From NCBI GenBank assembly GCA_029938605.1, contig JAOZUO010000023.1, positions 25,163 through 64,158 of the forward strand: 38,996 bases of DNA, given 5' to 3'. The stretch is from Deltaproteobacteria bacterium (GTDB lineage Bacteria > Myxococcota_A > Polyangia > HGW-17 > JAJRWW01). Position 1 is the stretch's first letter; every line of letters begins with the position of its first letter. A program made the translations under genes and the position numbers. Positions 12,799-22,053 of the stretch are shown here, piece after piece. A model generated the notes under the pieces. The model was not told the origin of the DNA. It worked only from the letters and a program-made list of their open reading frames with translations, and did no database searches.

Positions 12799-15177
12799 AT
12801 GATGCGTATTGTGTTGAAATGGCTCTCTGAGCGGCGGGCGGCGCTGATCGTGGGGGCGCTGATCGGGGGGGCGGTGCTCGTGCTGTACGGGCGGTTCCTG
12901 GTGCGACCGGCGGACTTCTTCATCGGGGACCTGGTGAACCTGTTCGGGCCCTTGCGGCACCAGTGGGCCGCGGCGGTGTCGAGCGGGGAACTGCCCTTGT
13001 GGTCATCGGCGATCTTCGCCGGCACGCCCGTATTCTCCGATCCTCAAGCTGCAACGTTCTATCCGGGCACCAGCGTGCACCTGGCCATGGACTATCCGCT
13101 GGCCGAGCTGGTGGCGTTCCTGATGCATCTGATCCTGGGCGGCTGGGGCGTGGTGTGGCTGTGCCGAAAGCTCGGGCTGGGCTGGGCGCCGGCGGCCATG
13201 GCCGGGCTGAGCTACTGCTGCAGCGGCTACTTCATCACGCACCTGGTCCACCCGAGCTTCATCCACACGGCGGCGTGGATCCCCTGGGCCATGGGGGCCC
13301 TCCGGCAGGTGGTGGACACAGGGAGAGCGCGGTGGGTGGCTCTAGGGGCGGTGGCCGTGGGCCTGAGCCTCTTGGCCGGCGGACTACAGCTAGCATACTA
13401 CGGCCTGGGCGCCGCGCTGGTGCTGGCCGGGGGGTGGGCTGCGGCGGAGCCGACCCTGGCGCCGAAGCAGCGGCTCGCGCGGTTTGGGCTGGTGGCCGTT
13501 ACCGTGGGACTCGGCCTGGCCCTCGCGTCGATCCAGCTCCTCCCCACGGCGGAGTTCAGCGCCCACTCAGTGCGAGCTCACGGCGTCACCCTGGACCTGG
13601 CTCGGAGTTACCGGCTCCCCGCCCGCGGGGTGCTGCAGCTCTTTGTGCCCTATATGTACGGGCTCCCCGGCAAGACGCCCTACGTGGGCGGGCAGAACTT
13701 CTTCGAGGCCTTCGGCTATGTGGGAGTGGCCGCGTTGCCCCTGGCCCTCGCTGCGCTTGGGCGCCTGCGGATAGAGCGCCTTGTGCTCGCCGGCCTGGTG
13801 CTGCTGGCGCTCTGGGCCGCCGTGGGACCGGAAGCGCCCTGGGACCTGCACCGGTCCCTGTACACCGCCCTGCCCGGCTTCGACCGGTTCCGCGCCCACG
13901 GCCGCCTCCTGTACCTGGTGGTGCTGGGCGTTTCTCTCCTGGCGGCCTACGGCCTACAGGATCTGCTGCACGGCCCAGAGGCGGACCAACAACGAGCCTC
14001 GCGCCTGTGGCTGGGATTTACCCTGCTGGCCCTCGGCGTGGCGGGCGCGGCGTGGCTCGGCGCCACGGGTCAGCCCGGCCTGGTCCCGAAGCTGGCGGCC
14101 CACTTGGCGCGGACCAGCGCGGTGGTGGCCGCGGGGGTGGTCCTGGGAGTCTGGGCCGTATGGACCCTCGGACGCCGGGCGAGCCTCGGCACCACCTGGC
14201 TGGCCGCCGGGATCATCGCCATCCACCTGATGGACCTGCTGGCCACGGGCCGTACCCTGGTGGCCCACCGACACCCGCCCGCCGGGGTGGACACCCACCG
14301 CCGGGCCCACCGGCTACCCGCCGTAGTCCAGGCCGGCGCCCGGACCGGCGGCCCCGAAGGCCACCGCGTGCTCTTCGCGCCGTCCACCTACTACATGCTG
14401 CAGAACCTCGGGATGGTGCAGGACTTTGACAACCTGCGCGCCTACGGCCCCATGATGCTGCGGCGGACCTACGACCTGCTGCACCACGCGGACCGCGGAC
14501 GATTCGCCCCCTGGAAGAAGCTGCCCGTGGATCAGAACCTCATCCGGGTGGGTCGCTACGGATCTCCCGTATTACGCATGCTCGGGGTGCGCTACGTGCT
14601 GCGCCACGACCGACCCCGGGCCGGGCCACGCACGATGGTGCCGCTGCGCTATCGCGTTCGCGAGTACCCACGCGCCCTGCCCCGGTCCTGGGTGGTCTAC
14701 CGCACCGAGGTCCTCGAAGCGGCGCAGAAGCTCGAGGCGCGACTGCGTACCTTCGATCCAGGCCGCATGGCCCTGGTGGAGCGTTCCGCCGCGCAGCTAT
14801 CCTCTGGCATGGACGCAAACCAAACGCCGGCCCAAACGCCGGCCCATACGCCGGCCCGCGTGACCGCGCGATCCCAGGGCGGCGCCCGGATGACCCTGGC
14901 CGTGAAGACTCAGCGCCCGGGCCTGCTCGTCATCGCCGAGAGCTGGTATCCGGGTTGGAAAGCCCGGGTGAACGGCCGGAAAGCGACGGTGTACCGCGTG
15001 AACCACGGGCTCATGGGCGTCAAGGTCGGAACCGGCAAACAGCGCGTGGCGATGACCTTCGCGCCGGCCAGCCTGACCTGGGGTACAGCGCTGAGCCTCG
15101 CGGCCCTGCTCGCTATCCTGGTGTTGGGCCTCTGGGCGCCATTTTTTCGGAAACTTTCGCCGCCCGGGGACCTCTAA
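12799..15177 (+). CDS. YfhO-like polytopic membrane protein
   Basis: 792 aa with about 12 hydrophobic helices and a soluble C-terminal part. The arrangement matches the bacterial YfhO family, which has a GT-C-like glycosyltransferase architecture. Near the N-terminus are GDLVNLFGPLRHQWAAAV and GELPLWSSAIFAGTP; the first loop has the acidic and aromatic residues typical of the family. The C-terminal ESWYPGWKARVNGRK, then VNHGLMGVKV, is the family's characteristic extracytoplasmic beta domain. In Firmicutes YfhO is tied to glycosylation of teichoic acids; the substrate here is unknown. ATG ATG at 12799-12804 starts the frame with no clear ribosome site. Residues near 675-687 are a QTPAQTPAHTPA repeat. 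The next gene starts 30 bp after the stop, so the two are probably one operon. Confidence 0.82.
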   Translation: MMRIVLKWLSERRAALIVGALIGGAVLVLYGRFLVRPADFFIGDLVNLFGPLRHQWAAAVSSGELPLWSSAIFAGTPVFSDPQAATFYPGTSVHLAMDYPLAELVAFLMHLILGGWGVVWLCRKLGLGWAPAAMAGLSYCCSGYFITHLVHPSFIHTAAWIPWAMGALRQVVDTGRARWVALGAVAVGLSLLAGGLQLAYYGLGAALVLAGGWAAAEPTLAPKQRLARFGLVAVTVGLGLALASIQLLPTAEFSAHSVRAHGVTLDLARSYRLPARGVLQLFVPYMYGLPGKTPYVGGQNFFEAFGYVGVAALPLALAALGRLRIERLVLAGLVLLALWAAVGPEAPWDLHRSLYTALPGFDRFRAHGRLLYLVVLGVSLLAAYGLQDLLHGPEADQQRASRLWLGFTLLALGVAGAAWLGATGQPGLVPKLAAHLARTSAVVAAGVVLGVWAVWTLGRRASLGTTWLAAGIIAIHLMDLLATGRTLVAHRHPPAGVDTHRRAHRLPAVVQAGARTGGPEGHRVLFAPSTYYMLQNLGMVQDFDNLRAYGPMMLRRTYDLLHHADRGRFAPWKKLPVDQNLIRVGRYGSPVLRMLGVRYVLRHDRPRAGPRTMVPLRYRVREYPRALPRSWVVYRTEVLEAAQKLEARLRTFDPGRMALVERSAAQLSSGMDANQTPAQTPAHTPARVTARSQGGARMTLAVKTQRPGLLVIAESWYPGWKARVNGRKATVYRVNHGLMGVKVGTGKQRVAMTFAPASLTWGTALSLAALLAILVLGLWAPFFRKLSPPGDL
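14821..14856 (+). repeat. 12-bp tandem repeat x3 (QTPA) in the YfhO-like gene
   Basis: Three units of CAAACGCCGGCC (the last CATACGCCGGCC) encode QTPA-QTPA-HTPA in a loop before the C-terminal beta domain. Confidence 0.9.
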
Positions 15178-15207
15178 CGGCTGGTGTACAAGGAAGGAGA
15201 CTTGCCC

Positions 15208-16413
15208 ATGACAACATCGACCGACCCCTTGGATGAGCTGGGATCTGTAGCCCGGTTCCGCAGCCCCCTCAAGGCGGTGGTGGGCGGCCTGGCTGTCGTG
15301 ATCGCCGCGGTGACCCTGTGGTCCACGTCCGATGGCTGGCGCTACTATCTGCGCGCAAACAAGGCCATCGATCTCGGCACCGTCGAGGAGGGCCTGGCCA
15401 AGGGCAAGCTCCGACACAACACCTACGTGCGGCTGACCGGCCGCCCCCTGCTGAGCTCGGTGGGCAACGCCAAGATCACCGACAGCAACCCGGGCTGCCT
15501 CAGTGGACCCACCCGCAAAATTCACTTCACCCTGCTGGCCGAGACCGGCGATCGAGTGGTGGTCCGCACCCTGCGCCGTCTCCAAGACCAGGGGATCGCC
15601 GAGCGCACCTCCTTCACCGGGCGGCTCCTGCGCATCGACACCAGCGAAGCCCCCCACCGCCTGTACCGGCGTTTCGTTTATAAGCTCACCAACTGCGCGG
15701 CCCACCCCAAGACCTGCGACAAGTTCCTGCGAGTGAGCGCCGACATCTCCACGAAGACGCTGATGGCAGGTGTGGGAAAGGGCAAAACCGTCCTGCGAGG
15801 CGTGAAGGGAGAGTCCATTGCGGCCACCCGCATGACGCGGTTGTACCTCGCCCTCCGCTTCCCGGGGGACTACGAGTACACCCTCCGCAGCACGAAGAAA
15901 CCCGCGGCCATCGAGCGCGTGAAGAAGCTCGGCGTGCCCTACCGGTGGGTGGACTCATCGGCGGGCGACCAGGAGTTCATCCTGCGCCCCCCCAAGGCGG
16001 TGGCCGACCGGCTCATCGGAGCGCAGCGCCGCGGCTCGGGCTACTCCATCTCCGCACGCACGGCGGGATACCACGTGCGCTACGGCTGGCTGGAGCGCGA
16101 TGGCGAGTTCCTGAAAATCACCAAAAACACCAAGGGATTTCCCGAACGGTACCGGGTACAGCCCGCCTCCGAGGCCGGCGAACCAGCACGGCTCGTACCC
16201 GTGGTCAGAGCGGGATCCATCCGGGTGCACATCGACCAGGTGACCAAGGCCGCCTACCACGGCCCGCGCAGGATCCCCAAACACGCCTGGATGCTCGTCG
16301 AGGGCGTCAAACCGAGTCAGGCCCGCGCAGCCGGGCTGATCGCGCTGGGGCTGCTGGTGCTCGGTCTGGGCGGCCTGCTCCTCATCGGTCTCGGGCTGCG
16401 CCGCCCACGCTGA
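15208..16413 (+). CDS. Unknown bitopic protein with large extracytoplasmic domain
   Basis: 401 aa. There is one hydrophobic helix near the N-terminus (about 24-45) and one at the C-terminus (about 375-398), flanked by basic residues. About 330 residues lie between them, probably outside the cytoplasm. That region has strand-rich pieces such as YVRLTGRPLLSS and IHFTLLAETGDRVVVRTL, and cysteines near CAAHPKTC. No family is recognised. ATG 15208 is chosen because AAGGAAGGAG ends 8 nt upstream. It follows the YfhO-like gene by 30 bp, suggesting a joint role in envelope modification. Its last 32 bp overlap the 3' end of the convergent EamA gene. Confidence 0.75.
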   Translation: MTTSTDPLDELGSVARFRSPLKAVVGGLAVVIAAVTLWSTSDGWRYYLRANKAIDLGTVEEGLAKGKLRHNTYVRLTGRPLLSSVGNAKITDSNPGCLSGPTRKIHFTLLAETGDRVVVRTLRRLQDQGIAERTSFTGRLLRIDTSEAPHRLYRRFVYKLTNCAAHPKTCDKFLRVSADISTKTLMAGVGKGKTVLRGVKGESIAATRMTRLYLALRFPGDYEYTLRSTKKPAAIERVKKLGVPYRWVDSSAGDQEFILRPPKAVADRLIGAQRRGSGYSISARTAGYHVRYGWLERDGEFLKITKNTKGFPERYRVQPASEAGEPARLVPVVRAGSIRVHIDQVTKAAYHGPRRIPKHAWMLVEGVKPSQARAAGLIALGLLVLGLGGLLLIGLGLRRPR

Positions 16414-17344
16414 CCGGGTTGCCCGACTCCGACGTGTCGCCCGACTCCGACGTTTCGCCCGACTCCGAATCATCCACCTTCCACTCCCGATCCAGCACCA
16501 GCACCACCACCGACCCGAAGATGAGCACATAGCCCACGGCGGTCTGCACCGAGACGGGCTCCCCCCAGGCGTAAAAAGCCACCAGCCCCGCCAGCACCGG
16601 CTCGGACAGGGTCGACACGGAGACGCGGCTCGCCGAGATATATCGCACGGCGTGGTTGAGGGAGGTGTGCCCCACCATGGTGGGCACCAGGGCCATGAGC
16701 AGAAAACACAGCCAGGTCTGGTCGTTGTAGGTGACCACCGGGAGGCGCATAGCGAAGAGGGTGGCGAAGCTCACCACGCAGGCCGAGCCGTACACCACCA
16801 CCACGTACACGCGGCTGGGCAGCCGGGGCCGCACGTGCTTGGCGATGAGAAAGTACACCGCGAAGAGCACGGCGCAGGCCACCGCGGACAGGTCTCCAGC
16901 CAGGTACTCGGGCCTCAAGCGCAGATCCCCCCAGCCGATGATGATCACCCCGGCCAGGCCGAGGCCAATGGCCACTAGGAGTCGCGCTCCAACGCGCTCG
17001 CCGAAAATAAAGTATCCCGCCAGGGCGATGATGACCGGGTTCACCGAGAAGAACACCGCGGCGTTGGCCACGGTGGACATTTGCACGGCAGCGATCCACG
17101 TAAAAAAATGTACCGCCAAGGCCGCCCCGGCCACAAAGAGCAGGATCAGGTCCCGCCCCGAGAGCCGACGAAGCAGCCCGTACTGCCGCGCGGCCAGGGG
17201 AGCGAGCAGAACGGTGGCGATCAGCAGCCGCCAGGCGGTGATGGCTACAGGATGCGCCTGGCCGAGCTTGATGAGGTTGCCCGACTGGCTGGCCGCCACG
17301 AGCCCCACCACCAGGAAAACATATACAGAACGCGGCACAGACAT
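16382..17344 (-). CDS. EamA/DMT-family transporter
   Basis: 320 aa with ten hydrophobic helices in two EamA repeats, the fold of drug/metabolite transporters. Typical pieces are AITAWRLLIATVLL, the AVFFSVNPVIIALAGYFIFGER segment at the end of the first repeat, and LVPTMVGHTSLNHAVRYI with LSEPVLAGLVAFYAWGEP in the second. It probably exports or takes up a small metabolite across the inner membrane; the substrate cannot be told. The C-terminus carries three SESGDT-like repeats. ATG 17344 follows a run of nine C on the coding strand, exactly where a ribosome site would be expected. It ends inside the convergent gene at 15208-16413 (32-bp overlap). Confidence 0.88.
   Translation of the reverse strand: MSVPRSVYVFLVVGLVAASQSGNLIKLGQAHPVAITAWRLLIATVLLAPLAARQYGLLRRLSGRDLILLFVAGAALAVHFFTWIAAVQMSTVANAAVFFSVNPVIIALAGYFIFGERVGARLLVAIGLGLAGVIIIGWGDLRLRPEYLAGDLSAVACAVLFAVYFLIAKHVRPRLPSRVYVVVVYGSACVVSFATLFAMRLPVVTYNDQTWLCFLLMALVPTMVGHTSLNHAVRYISASRVSVSTLSEPVLAGLVAFYAWGEPVSVQTAVGYVLIFGSVVVLVLDREWKVDDSESGETSESGDTSESGNPVSVGGAARDR
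16421..16474 (-). repeat. 18-bp tandem repeat x3 (SESGDT) in the EamA gene
   Basis: Three 18-bp units opening GCCCGACTCCGA on the plus strand encode SESG[DE]T/N repeats in the EamA protein's C-terminal tail, after the last membrane helix. Confidence 0.9.
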
Positions 17345-17381
17345 GGGGGGGGGCCTGGGGTCACTGCTAAAGGCCCGTCTC

Positions 17382-18509
17382 CTAACGGTTCTCTTCGTCC
17401 CGCACCCGAGCGTGCTCCATGAGCAGGCCCGAGACGGAGGAGCAGATTTCGTCGGTGTCGCTGACCTCGGTGATGCGAAACTTGAAGCGACCGGTCTGCC
17501 AGTCCAGCATGCGGAAGATGGCCTCGGTGCCCGACAACCCATCGGGCATGAGCTCCGCCGTCACGGCCTGGCCATAGTTGAACCGCACCGACACGGCGCC
17601 GTCCTCACCCACCACCTCGAGCACCCCGGACTTGCGCTCCAACTCCAACATCTGCAGCAGGGTAGGCAGCCCCATCTGGCGCAGATCCCCGCCCAGCCCC
17701 CAACTCGCCGCGGAGTCCCGCGAAGGCTGATGGACCCGCGACAGGATCCGATCCAACCGCGCGATGATCTCCGCCGGCGGCGTGGACTTGGACAAGAAGT
17801 CCTCCACGCCCTGGCGGTACCCCTTGAGCCGGTTCGTCTCCGATGCCCGGGAGGTCAAAAACACGAAGGGGATGGCCGACAGCGCCTTGCGGGCCTTGAC
17901 CATACGCAGCAACCCCCACCCGTCCAGGGTGGGCATCTCGATGTCACTGAGGATCAGGTCCGGGGCCTGGGCCATACACCGCTTGATGGCCTCTACGCCG
18001 GTGGAGGCCACGTCGATCTCCATGCCCTTGGACTCCAACAGCTTCCGGATCTTTCGCTGGAGCAGGCCGTCGTCCTCGACGATGAGCACTCGCCCGGCCA
18101 CGCGCTGGGGCGTCTTTGGCTTGGGTGAGCTTCCCTCGGATGGAACGTCTGAGAGCCCTCCCAGGAAGTAGTCGTTGAGCTGCTGCTTCTGCTCAAAGGG
18201 CATCTCCAGAAACTCTACCCCCATGCCCGCGGTCTTGCCCTCGGACGCGGCCGTTTCGGGCGAGCGCACGTGGGCCACACGCCCCAGGATCTCCACCTCC
18301 TCTGTCTCGCCGGGGAGATGCAGCCACAGTCGGATCACCTGGTCCACCTCACGCACGCGATCGGTGCGGATGAACAGGCCGCCTTGGCTGATATTCTCGG
18401 TGTACTGGGAAAAGAACTCGTCGTAGCTCTTAAACCGCACCTTGAACTCGGCCACGTGGCGTTTTTGAAACCGTGTATCAGTCACTGACTCATCACTCGT
18501 CTGGATCAT
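17382..18509 (-). CDS. PilZ-REC-DUF4388 regulator
   Basis: 375 aa in three modules. Residues about 10-118 are a PilZ domain of the type seen in myxobacteria. Its c-di-GMP contact motifs are R13-FQK-R17 (RxxxR) and ENISQGG (NxSxxG). Residues about 132-250 are a receiver domain: acidic VEDD, phospho-acceptor Asp in LILSDIEMPTLDGWG, conserved Thr in FLTSRAS and Lys in FLSKSTPP. Residues about 275-365 are a DUF4388 (PATAN-like) domain, with LRQMGLPTLLQMLELERKSGVL and the later FNYGQAVTAE. It lacks a DNA-binding or enzymatic output, so signalling by protein contact is likely. It may combine c-di-GMP with a phosphorelay input. ATG 18509 is used; an in-frame TTG at 18536 is less likely. It lies 37 bp upstream of the EamA gene on the same strand. 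Confidence 0.87.
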   Translation of the reverse strand: MIQTSDESVTDTRFQKRHVAEFKVRFKSYDEFFSQYTENISQGGLFIRTDRVREVDQVIRLWLHLPGETEEVEILGRVAHVRSPETAASEGKTAGMGVEFLEMPFEQKQQLNDYFLGGLSDVPSEGSSPKPKTPQRVAGRVLIVEDDGLLQRKIRKLLESKGMEIDVASTGVEAIKRCMAQAPDLILSDIEMPTLDGWGLLRMVKARKALSAIPFVFLTSRASETNRLKGYRQGVEDFLSKSTPPAEIIARLDRILSRVHQPSRDSAASWGLGGDLRQMGLPTLLQMLELERKSGVLEVVGEDGAVSVRFNYGQAVTAELMPDGLSGTEAIFRMLDWQTGRFKFRITEVSDTDEICSSVSGLLMEHARVRDEENR

Positions 18510-18622
18510 CCTAGCGGCTCGGAGGTCCGGTGACAATCCATTGAATCATCGAACTATCTCTGTCCGTTGCTTTTTACTGCGATCCACGATATTTGGAGAG
18601 TATGACTACAAGGAGGCCTACC

Positions 18623-20896
18623 ATGCAGCGTTTGAAGTGGATGCTTGACGCCGTTGGTTTATGCGTGGCTGTCGGTCTGGGCCTAAGCTTGGGCCTGGGA
18701 GCGGGGTGTGGGCCCGTGGATCCGGGCACATCCGACAACAACAACAACAACAACACCGCCCCAGGGCCCGACGCCGAGGTGATCAACCCTGATTGCGAAG
18801 AGGCCGGGGACGACGACAACGACTACATCTCCAACGGGGAAGAGGCCTGCCTCTATGGGCGCGACTTCGATGGCGACAGCGTGCCGGACTACCAGGACTA
18901 CGACAGCGACAACGACGGTATCCCGGACGCCATCGAGGCCGGAGATCAGAACCCCCTGACGCCCGCCCAGGACTCAGACGGTGACGGCTTACCGAACTAC
19001 ATCGACTGGGACAGTGACAACGACGGCGTCTCGGACGGGGACGAAGACCGCAACGGCGACGGCGTCCTCGGAGACTGCACCACATCGTGCGATCCGTCGA
19101 ACCCCTCGGCCTGCTCCTCCGAGCAGTACTGCAACCCCGAAGCGCTCGTGTGCGTGGATGACGAGTGCCTCAGCGGTGAGACCGATCCCCGCTCCACTGA
19201 CACCGACGGAGATGGCCTCCCCGACGGTGCGGAGCCCACCTTCATCTGCAACTCGCGCTCGGAGTCCAATCCCCTGGGCCGCAAACCTGTGCAGTACCAG
19301 TCCCACTCCATAGGCGCCTTCAAGCTGGCCATGGAGGATCTGGCCGTGTACCGGGAGGTGAGCGTGGCGGGCGGTACGGAGGAGGCGGCGGCCTGGGACA
19401 TGCTGGATCCGGACCAGTGGTTCTCGGGCTTCGCCGTGCGCAGGCAGCCCACGGGCCCCACCGTGGCCGAGGAGTCGGTGAACGCCATCCAGGCCATCAT
19501 GGGGATCACCGGAGTCAGCGTGGACGTACTCTCATCGGGGTCTTTGTCCACGAGCCACGACAACTACCCCATCATGGTATCGACCATGATCGGCGTGACC
19601 ACCACCGCCCCCCGGGACCTGGCGGTGCTGCGGAACCAGATCATCGCCGCGCTGGCCGGACGGACCGTCTCGGACCTGTCGAACACCCCCGGCGCCATCG
19701 GACACGACGCCAGCAGCTTTATCGTCTCCTTCTCCACCCTCCAGCGCCCAGCCCTGCCCGCCACCGGCCAGGAGGCCATCGTCATGGGAGGCCTGGCCAA
19801 ACGTTCGGACTACGAAACCGGCGCCTACATCGGGTTCCACGTTGACGACGCCGGAGGTGGCACGGGCCTGGCGGAGACCTCGGCGAACACCGAGTCCGAG
19901 TGCGAGTTCTACGAGGCCGAGTTCTCCGTGGCGGATATCATCTGGGTCATCGATGAGTCCGGCTCCATGGACGCCGATCAGGACAAGGTCGTCCAGGCGG
20001 CGAACACCTTCGCCACCCTGGCCACCGCCTACGGCATCTCCTGGCGAAACTGCATCGTGGACATGACCGAGGGCAACACGAGCTGCTGCACGGGCGCCGG
20101 CCAGTCCGCGGGTCACTTCGTGGACGGCACGGACCTGGCCACGTTCAGCGCCTGCGTGGAGCAGCCCCAAGGCAGCCAGACCGCCTCGATCGGCGACGAG
20201 ATGGGCCTCACGCAGATGGCTGACACCATCAACGGTCTGCTGCCCCGTGCCGACGACGCCAACCACATTCGCCCCGACGCCAACCTCATCGTCTTTTTCC
20301 TGAGCGACGAGGCGGCCCAGGAACTCAAAAACGATTCTAGCTGCGCCGTGGGTGAGGCGCCCCTCCCGCCCTATGACGACTGCCTCTTCCCGCCCTTACC
20401 GGCCCACTGCACCGATCCCTACTACGACGCTGACTGCGACACTGCCCTACAGCCCTACCTGACGCTGCTGCAGCAGCAAAACGGACTGGCCCACGGCATC
20501 CTGGTACCCGCTTCCGAGCCAGACTGTTCGGACCAGGGTCAGCGGGGACGCGGCTACGAGGACCTGGTGAACATGGTGGGCGGCCTGGTGGGATCCATCT
20601 GTCAAAGCGACTTCACAGCCACCATGAACCTGATGGTCCAGGACATCGCCGCTGGATCGTCAGCCATCGTGCTGCACCACGTACCGATCACCGTGTCCCT
20701 GGCCGCGGCCATCGAGCGCAAGGACGGCGGAGGCAACTCCACCTACGAGCCCCTGGAGCGCAGCCGCCTGGCGGGCTTCGACTACCGCGCCTCGGCCAAT
20801 CGCATTGTGCTCATCAACCAGCCCATGGACTTCCCGCCCTACCAGGTGGTGGTCTCCTACGTGCGCTGGGTCACCGGCGTGGCCCCGCCGGACTGA
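18623..20896 (+). CDS. Lipoprotein with thrombospondin-3 calcium repeats and VWA-like domain
   Basis: 757 aa. The signal ends LGLGAGC-GPVD, a likely lipidation site with Gly at -3, followed by an Asn run. Residues about 70-215 hold thrombospondin type 3-like calcium motifs (DFDGDSVPDYQDYDSDNDGI, DSDGDGLPNYIDWDSDNDG, DTDGDGLPDG) with a Cys-rich insert between them. A middle domain follows. Residues about 435-680 form a von Willebrand A-like domain with the metal-site motif D444-E-S446-G-S448, suited to binding a partner through Mg or Ca. AAGGAGG ends 6 nt before ATG 18623, which fixes the start over the upstream ATG at 18602. It is divergent from the PilZ gene and convergent with the DUF4215 lipoprotein. 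An adhesin or surface-binding protein is the most likely role. Confidence 0.85.
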   Translation: MQRLKWMLDAVGLCVAVGLGLSLGLGAGCGPVDPGTSDNNNNNNTAPGPDAEVINPDCEEAGDDDNDYISNGEEACLYGRDFDGDSVPDYQDYDSDNDGIPDAIEAGDQNPLTPAQDSDGDGLPNYIDWDSDNDGVSDGDEDRNGDGVLGDCTTSCDPSNPSACSSEQYCNPEALVCVDDECLSGETDPRSTDTDGDGLPDGAEPTFICNSRSESNPLGRKPVQYQSHSIGAFKLAMEDLAVYREVSVAGGTEEAAAWDMLDPDQWFSGFAVRRQPTGPTVAEESVNAIQAIMGITGVSVDVLSSGSLSTSHDNYPIMVSTMIGVTTTAPRDLAVLRNQIIAALAGRTVSDLSNTPGAIGHDASSFIVSFSTLQRPALPATGQEAIVMGGLAKRSDYETGAYIGFHVDDAGGGTGLAETSANTESECEFYEAEFSVADIIWVIDESGSMDADQDKVVQAANTFATLATAYGISWRNCIVDMTEGNTSCCTGAGQSAGHFVDGTDLATFSACVEQPQGSQTASIGDEMGLTQMADTINGLLPRADDANHIRPDANLIVFFLSDEAAQELKNDSSCAVGEAPLPPYDDCLFPPLPAHCTDPYYDADCDTALQPYLTLLQQQNGLAHGILVPASEPDCSDQGQRGRGYEDLVNMVGGLVGSICQSDFTATMNLMVQDIAAGSSAIVLHHVPITVSLAAAIERKDGGGNSTYEPLERSRLAGFDYRASANRIVLINQPMDFPPYQVVVSYVRWVTGVAPPD

Positions 20897-20928
20897 GCAT
20901 TGTTCACAAGTGGCCGCCCGGACCGCCG

Positions 20929-22053
20929 CTAGTGACAGTCCGAGACATCAAACAGACAGGTGACCCCATCGCAGGCGAGGGCGCCACCGGCCAGGCCCGT
21001 CACCGAGAGACAGTCTTGCCCCCTGAGGTTGAGCCCGTCGCACTGCTCCGCCCCCTCGATGGCGCCGTCTGGGCAGGTGAAGCAGCCGGACTCGTCCAGG
21101 TGGCAGTCCGGCGTACAGGCCAACGATCCCGACTCCCGCCCGGCGGCGCTGAGGCAAGACTGGTCTCCGAAGTCCGACCCGTCACAGGACTCCCCGGGAT
21201 CGGCCACCCCATCGCCGCAGGTGCCCACGCAATGTGAGAGTTCCACCCGGCAGTCCGCGTCGCAGATCAGGTAGCCCCTCCCAAAGCCGAAGTCCGGACA
21301 GGCCAGCCCGGCCAGGTTCGTCCCGTCACAAACCTCAGCATCTTCGATGATCCCGTTGCCGCACCCCTGCTCGCACCCTGACAGATCCAGCTCACAGGTA
21401 TCGGTGCACCCCACACTCCCCGTGACAAAGCCCAGGGACTGGCAGGTCTGCCCGTCCAGCTCCTCCCCGTCGCAGGCCTCGCCCTCCGGCTCGAAGATTC
21501 CGTTGCCGCAGTCGTGACAGGCCGAGGTGTCCAATACACACTGGTCACAGGTCAACAGCCCATGGGGGAGGCCCGTAACATTGCCGCAGATCTGTCCCGC
21601 CATGGATGTCCCGTCGCACTGCTCCCCACCGTCCACCACGCCGTTTCCGCAGGGAGCCTCTCCCTCCACGAGCACGATGGTGCTCTCCACGATGCGTTCG
21701 TCCACGGGCACTACGGAGGTCTGCCCGTGGCTGGTGGCCACGCCATTGTGAAACCCCTGAACGTTGAGCCAGACGGTGCGACCGATCCAGTCCGATGGGA
21801 TCCACAAGAGCAGATTAAAGGACTGCTCCAGAGGCTCCCCGTCCACCGAGGACATGTGGCCAGACCTGGCATCGAAGAGCCGGCCGTCCGGGTAGCCCCG
21901 GATCTCAATCTCGTCCACCAGCAGGTCCCCCGAGGGAAGCAACACATTCACCAGGACCCCGCTCTCGGGCCCGGAGGGCTCACAGGAAAAGTGGGCAGAG
22001 ACAAAAAAGAGTCCCAGTACCAAGGCCACCGAAAACCGCATCCGTCCCATCAT
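20929..22053 (-). CDS. Cys-rich DUF4215-repeat lipoprotein (operon gene 4)
   Basis: 374 aa. The signal ends SAHFSC-EPSG (Cys24). Residues about 30-130 form a domain shared with the upstream paralogue: EIRGYPDG, then LLLWIPSDWIGRTVWL, then HGQTSVV. Residues about 135-374 are six Cys-rich repeats of the DUF4215 type, each opening CGNG-x-x-[ED]-x-[GA]-E-x-CDG with six or so cysteines, probably disulphide-bonded outside the cell. ATG 22053 overlaps the stop of the upstream gene by 4 bp (ATGA), indicating translational coupling. This looks like a duplicate of the first half of its neighbour, without the beta-helix. The function is unknown; proteins of this class are common on deltaproteobacterial surfaces. 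Confidence 0.85.
   Translation of the reverse strand: MMGRMRFSVALVLGLFFVSAHFSCEPSGPESGVLVNVLLPSGDLLVDEIEIRGYPDGRLFDARSGHMSSVDGEPLEQSFNLLLWIPSDWIGRTVWLNVQGFHNGVATSHGQTSVVPVDERIVESTIVLVEGEAPCGNGVVDGGEQCDGTSMAGQICGNVTGLPHGLLTCDQCVLDTSACHDCGNGIFEPEGEACDGEELDGQTCQSLGFVTGSVGCTDTCELDLSGCEQGCGNGIIEDAEVCDGTNLAGLACPDFGFGRGYLICDADCRVELSHCVGTCGDGVADPGESCDGSDFGDQSCLSAAGRESGSLACTPDCHLDESGCFTCPDGAIEGAEQCDGLNLRGQDCLSVTGLAGGALACDGVTCLFDVSDCH

Noticed and set aside
12963..14429. 488-codon plus-strand frame inside the YfhO-like gene
   Set aside because: It is a +1 shadow with Arg/Gly/Pro composition; the main frame has clear membrane helices.
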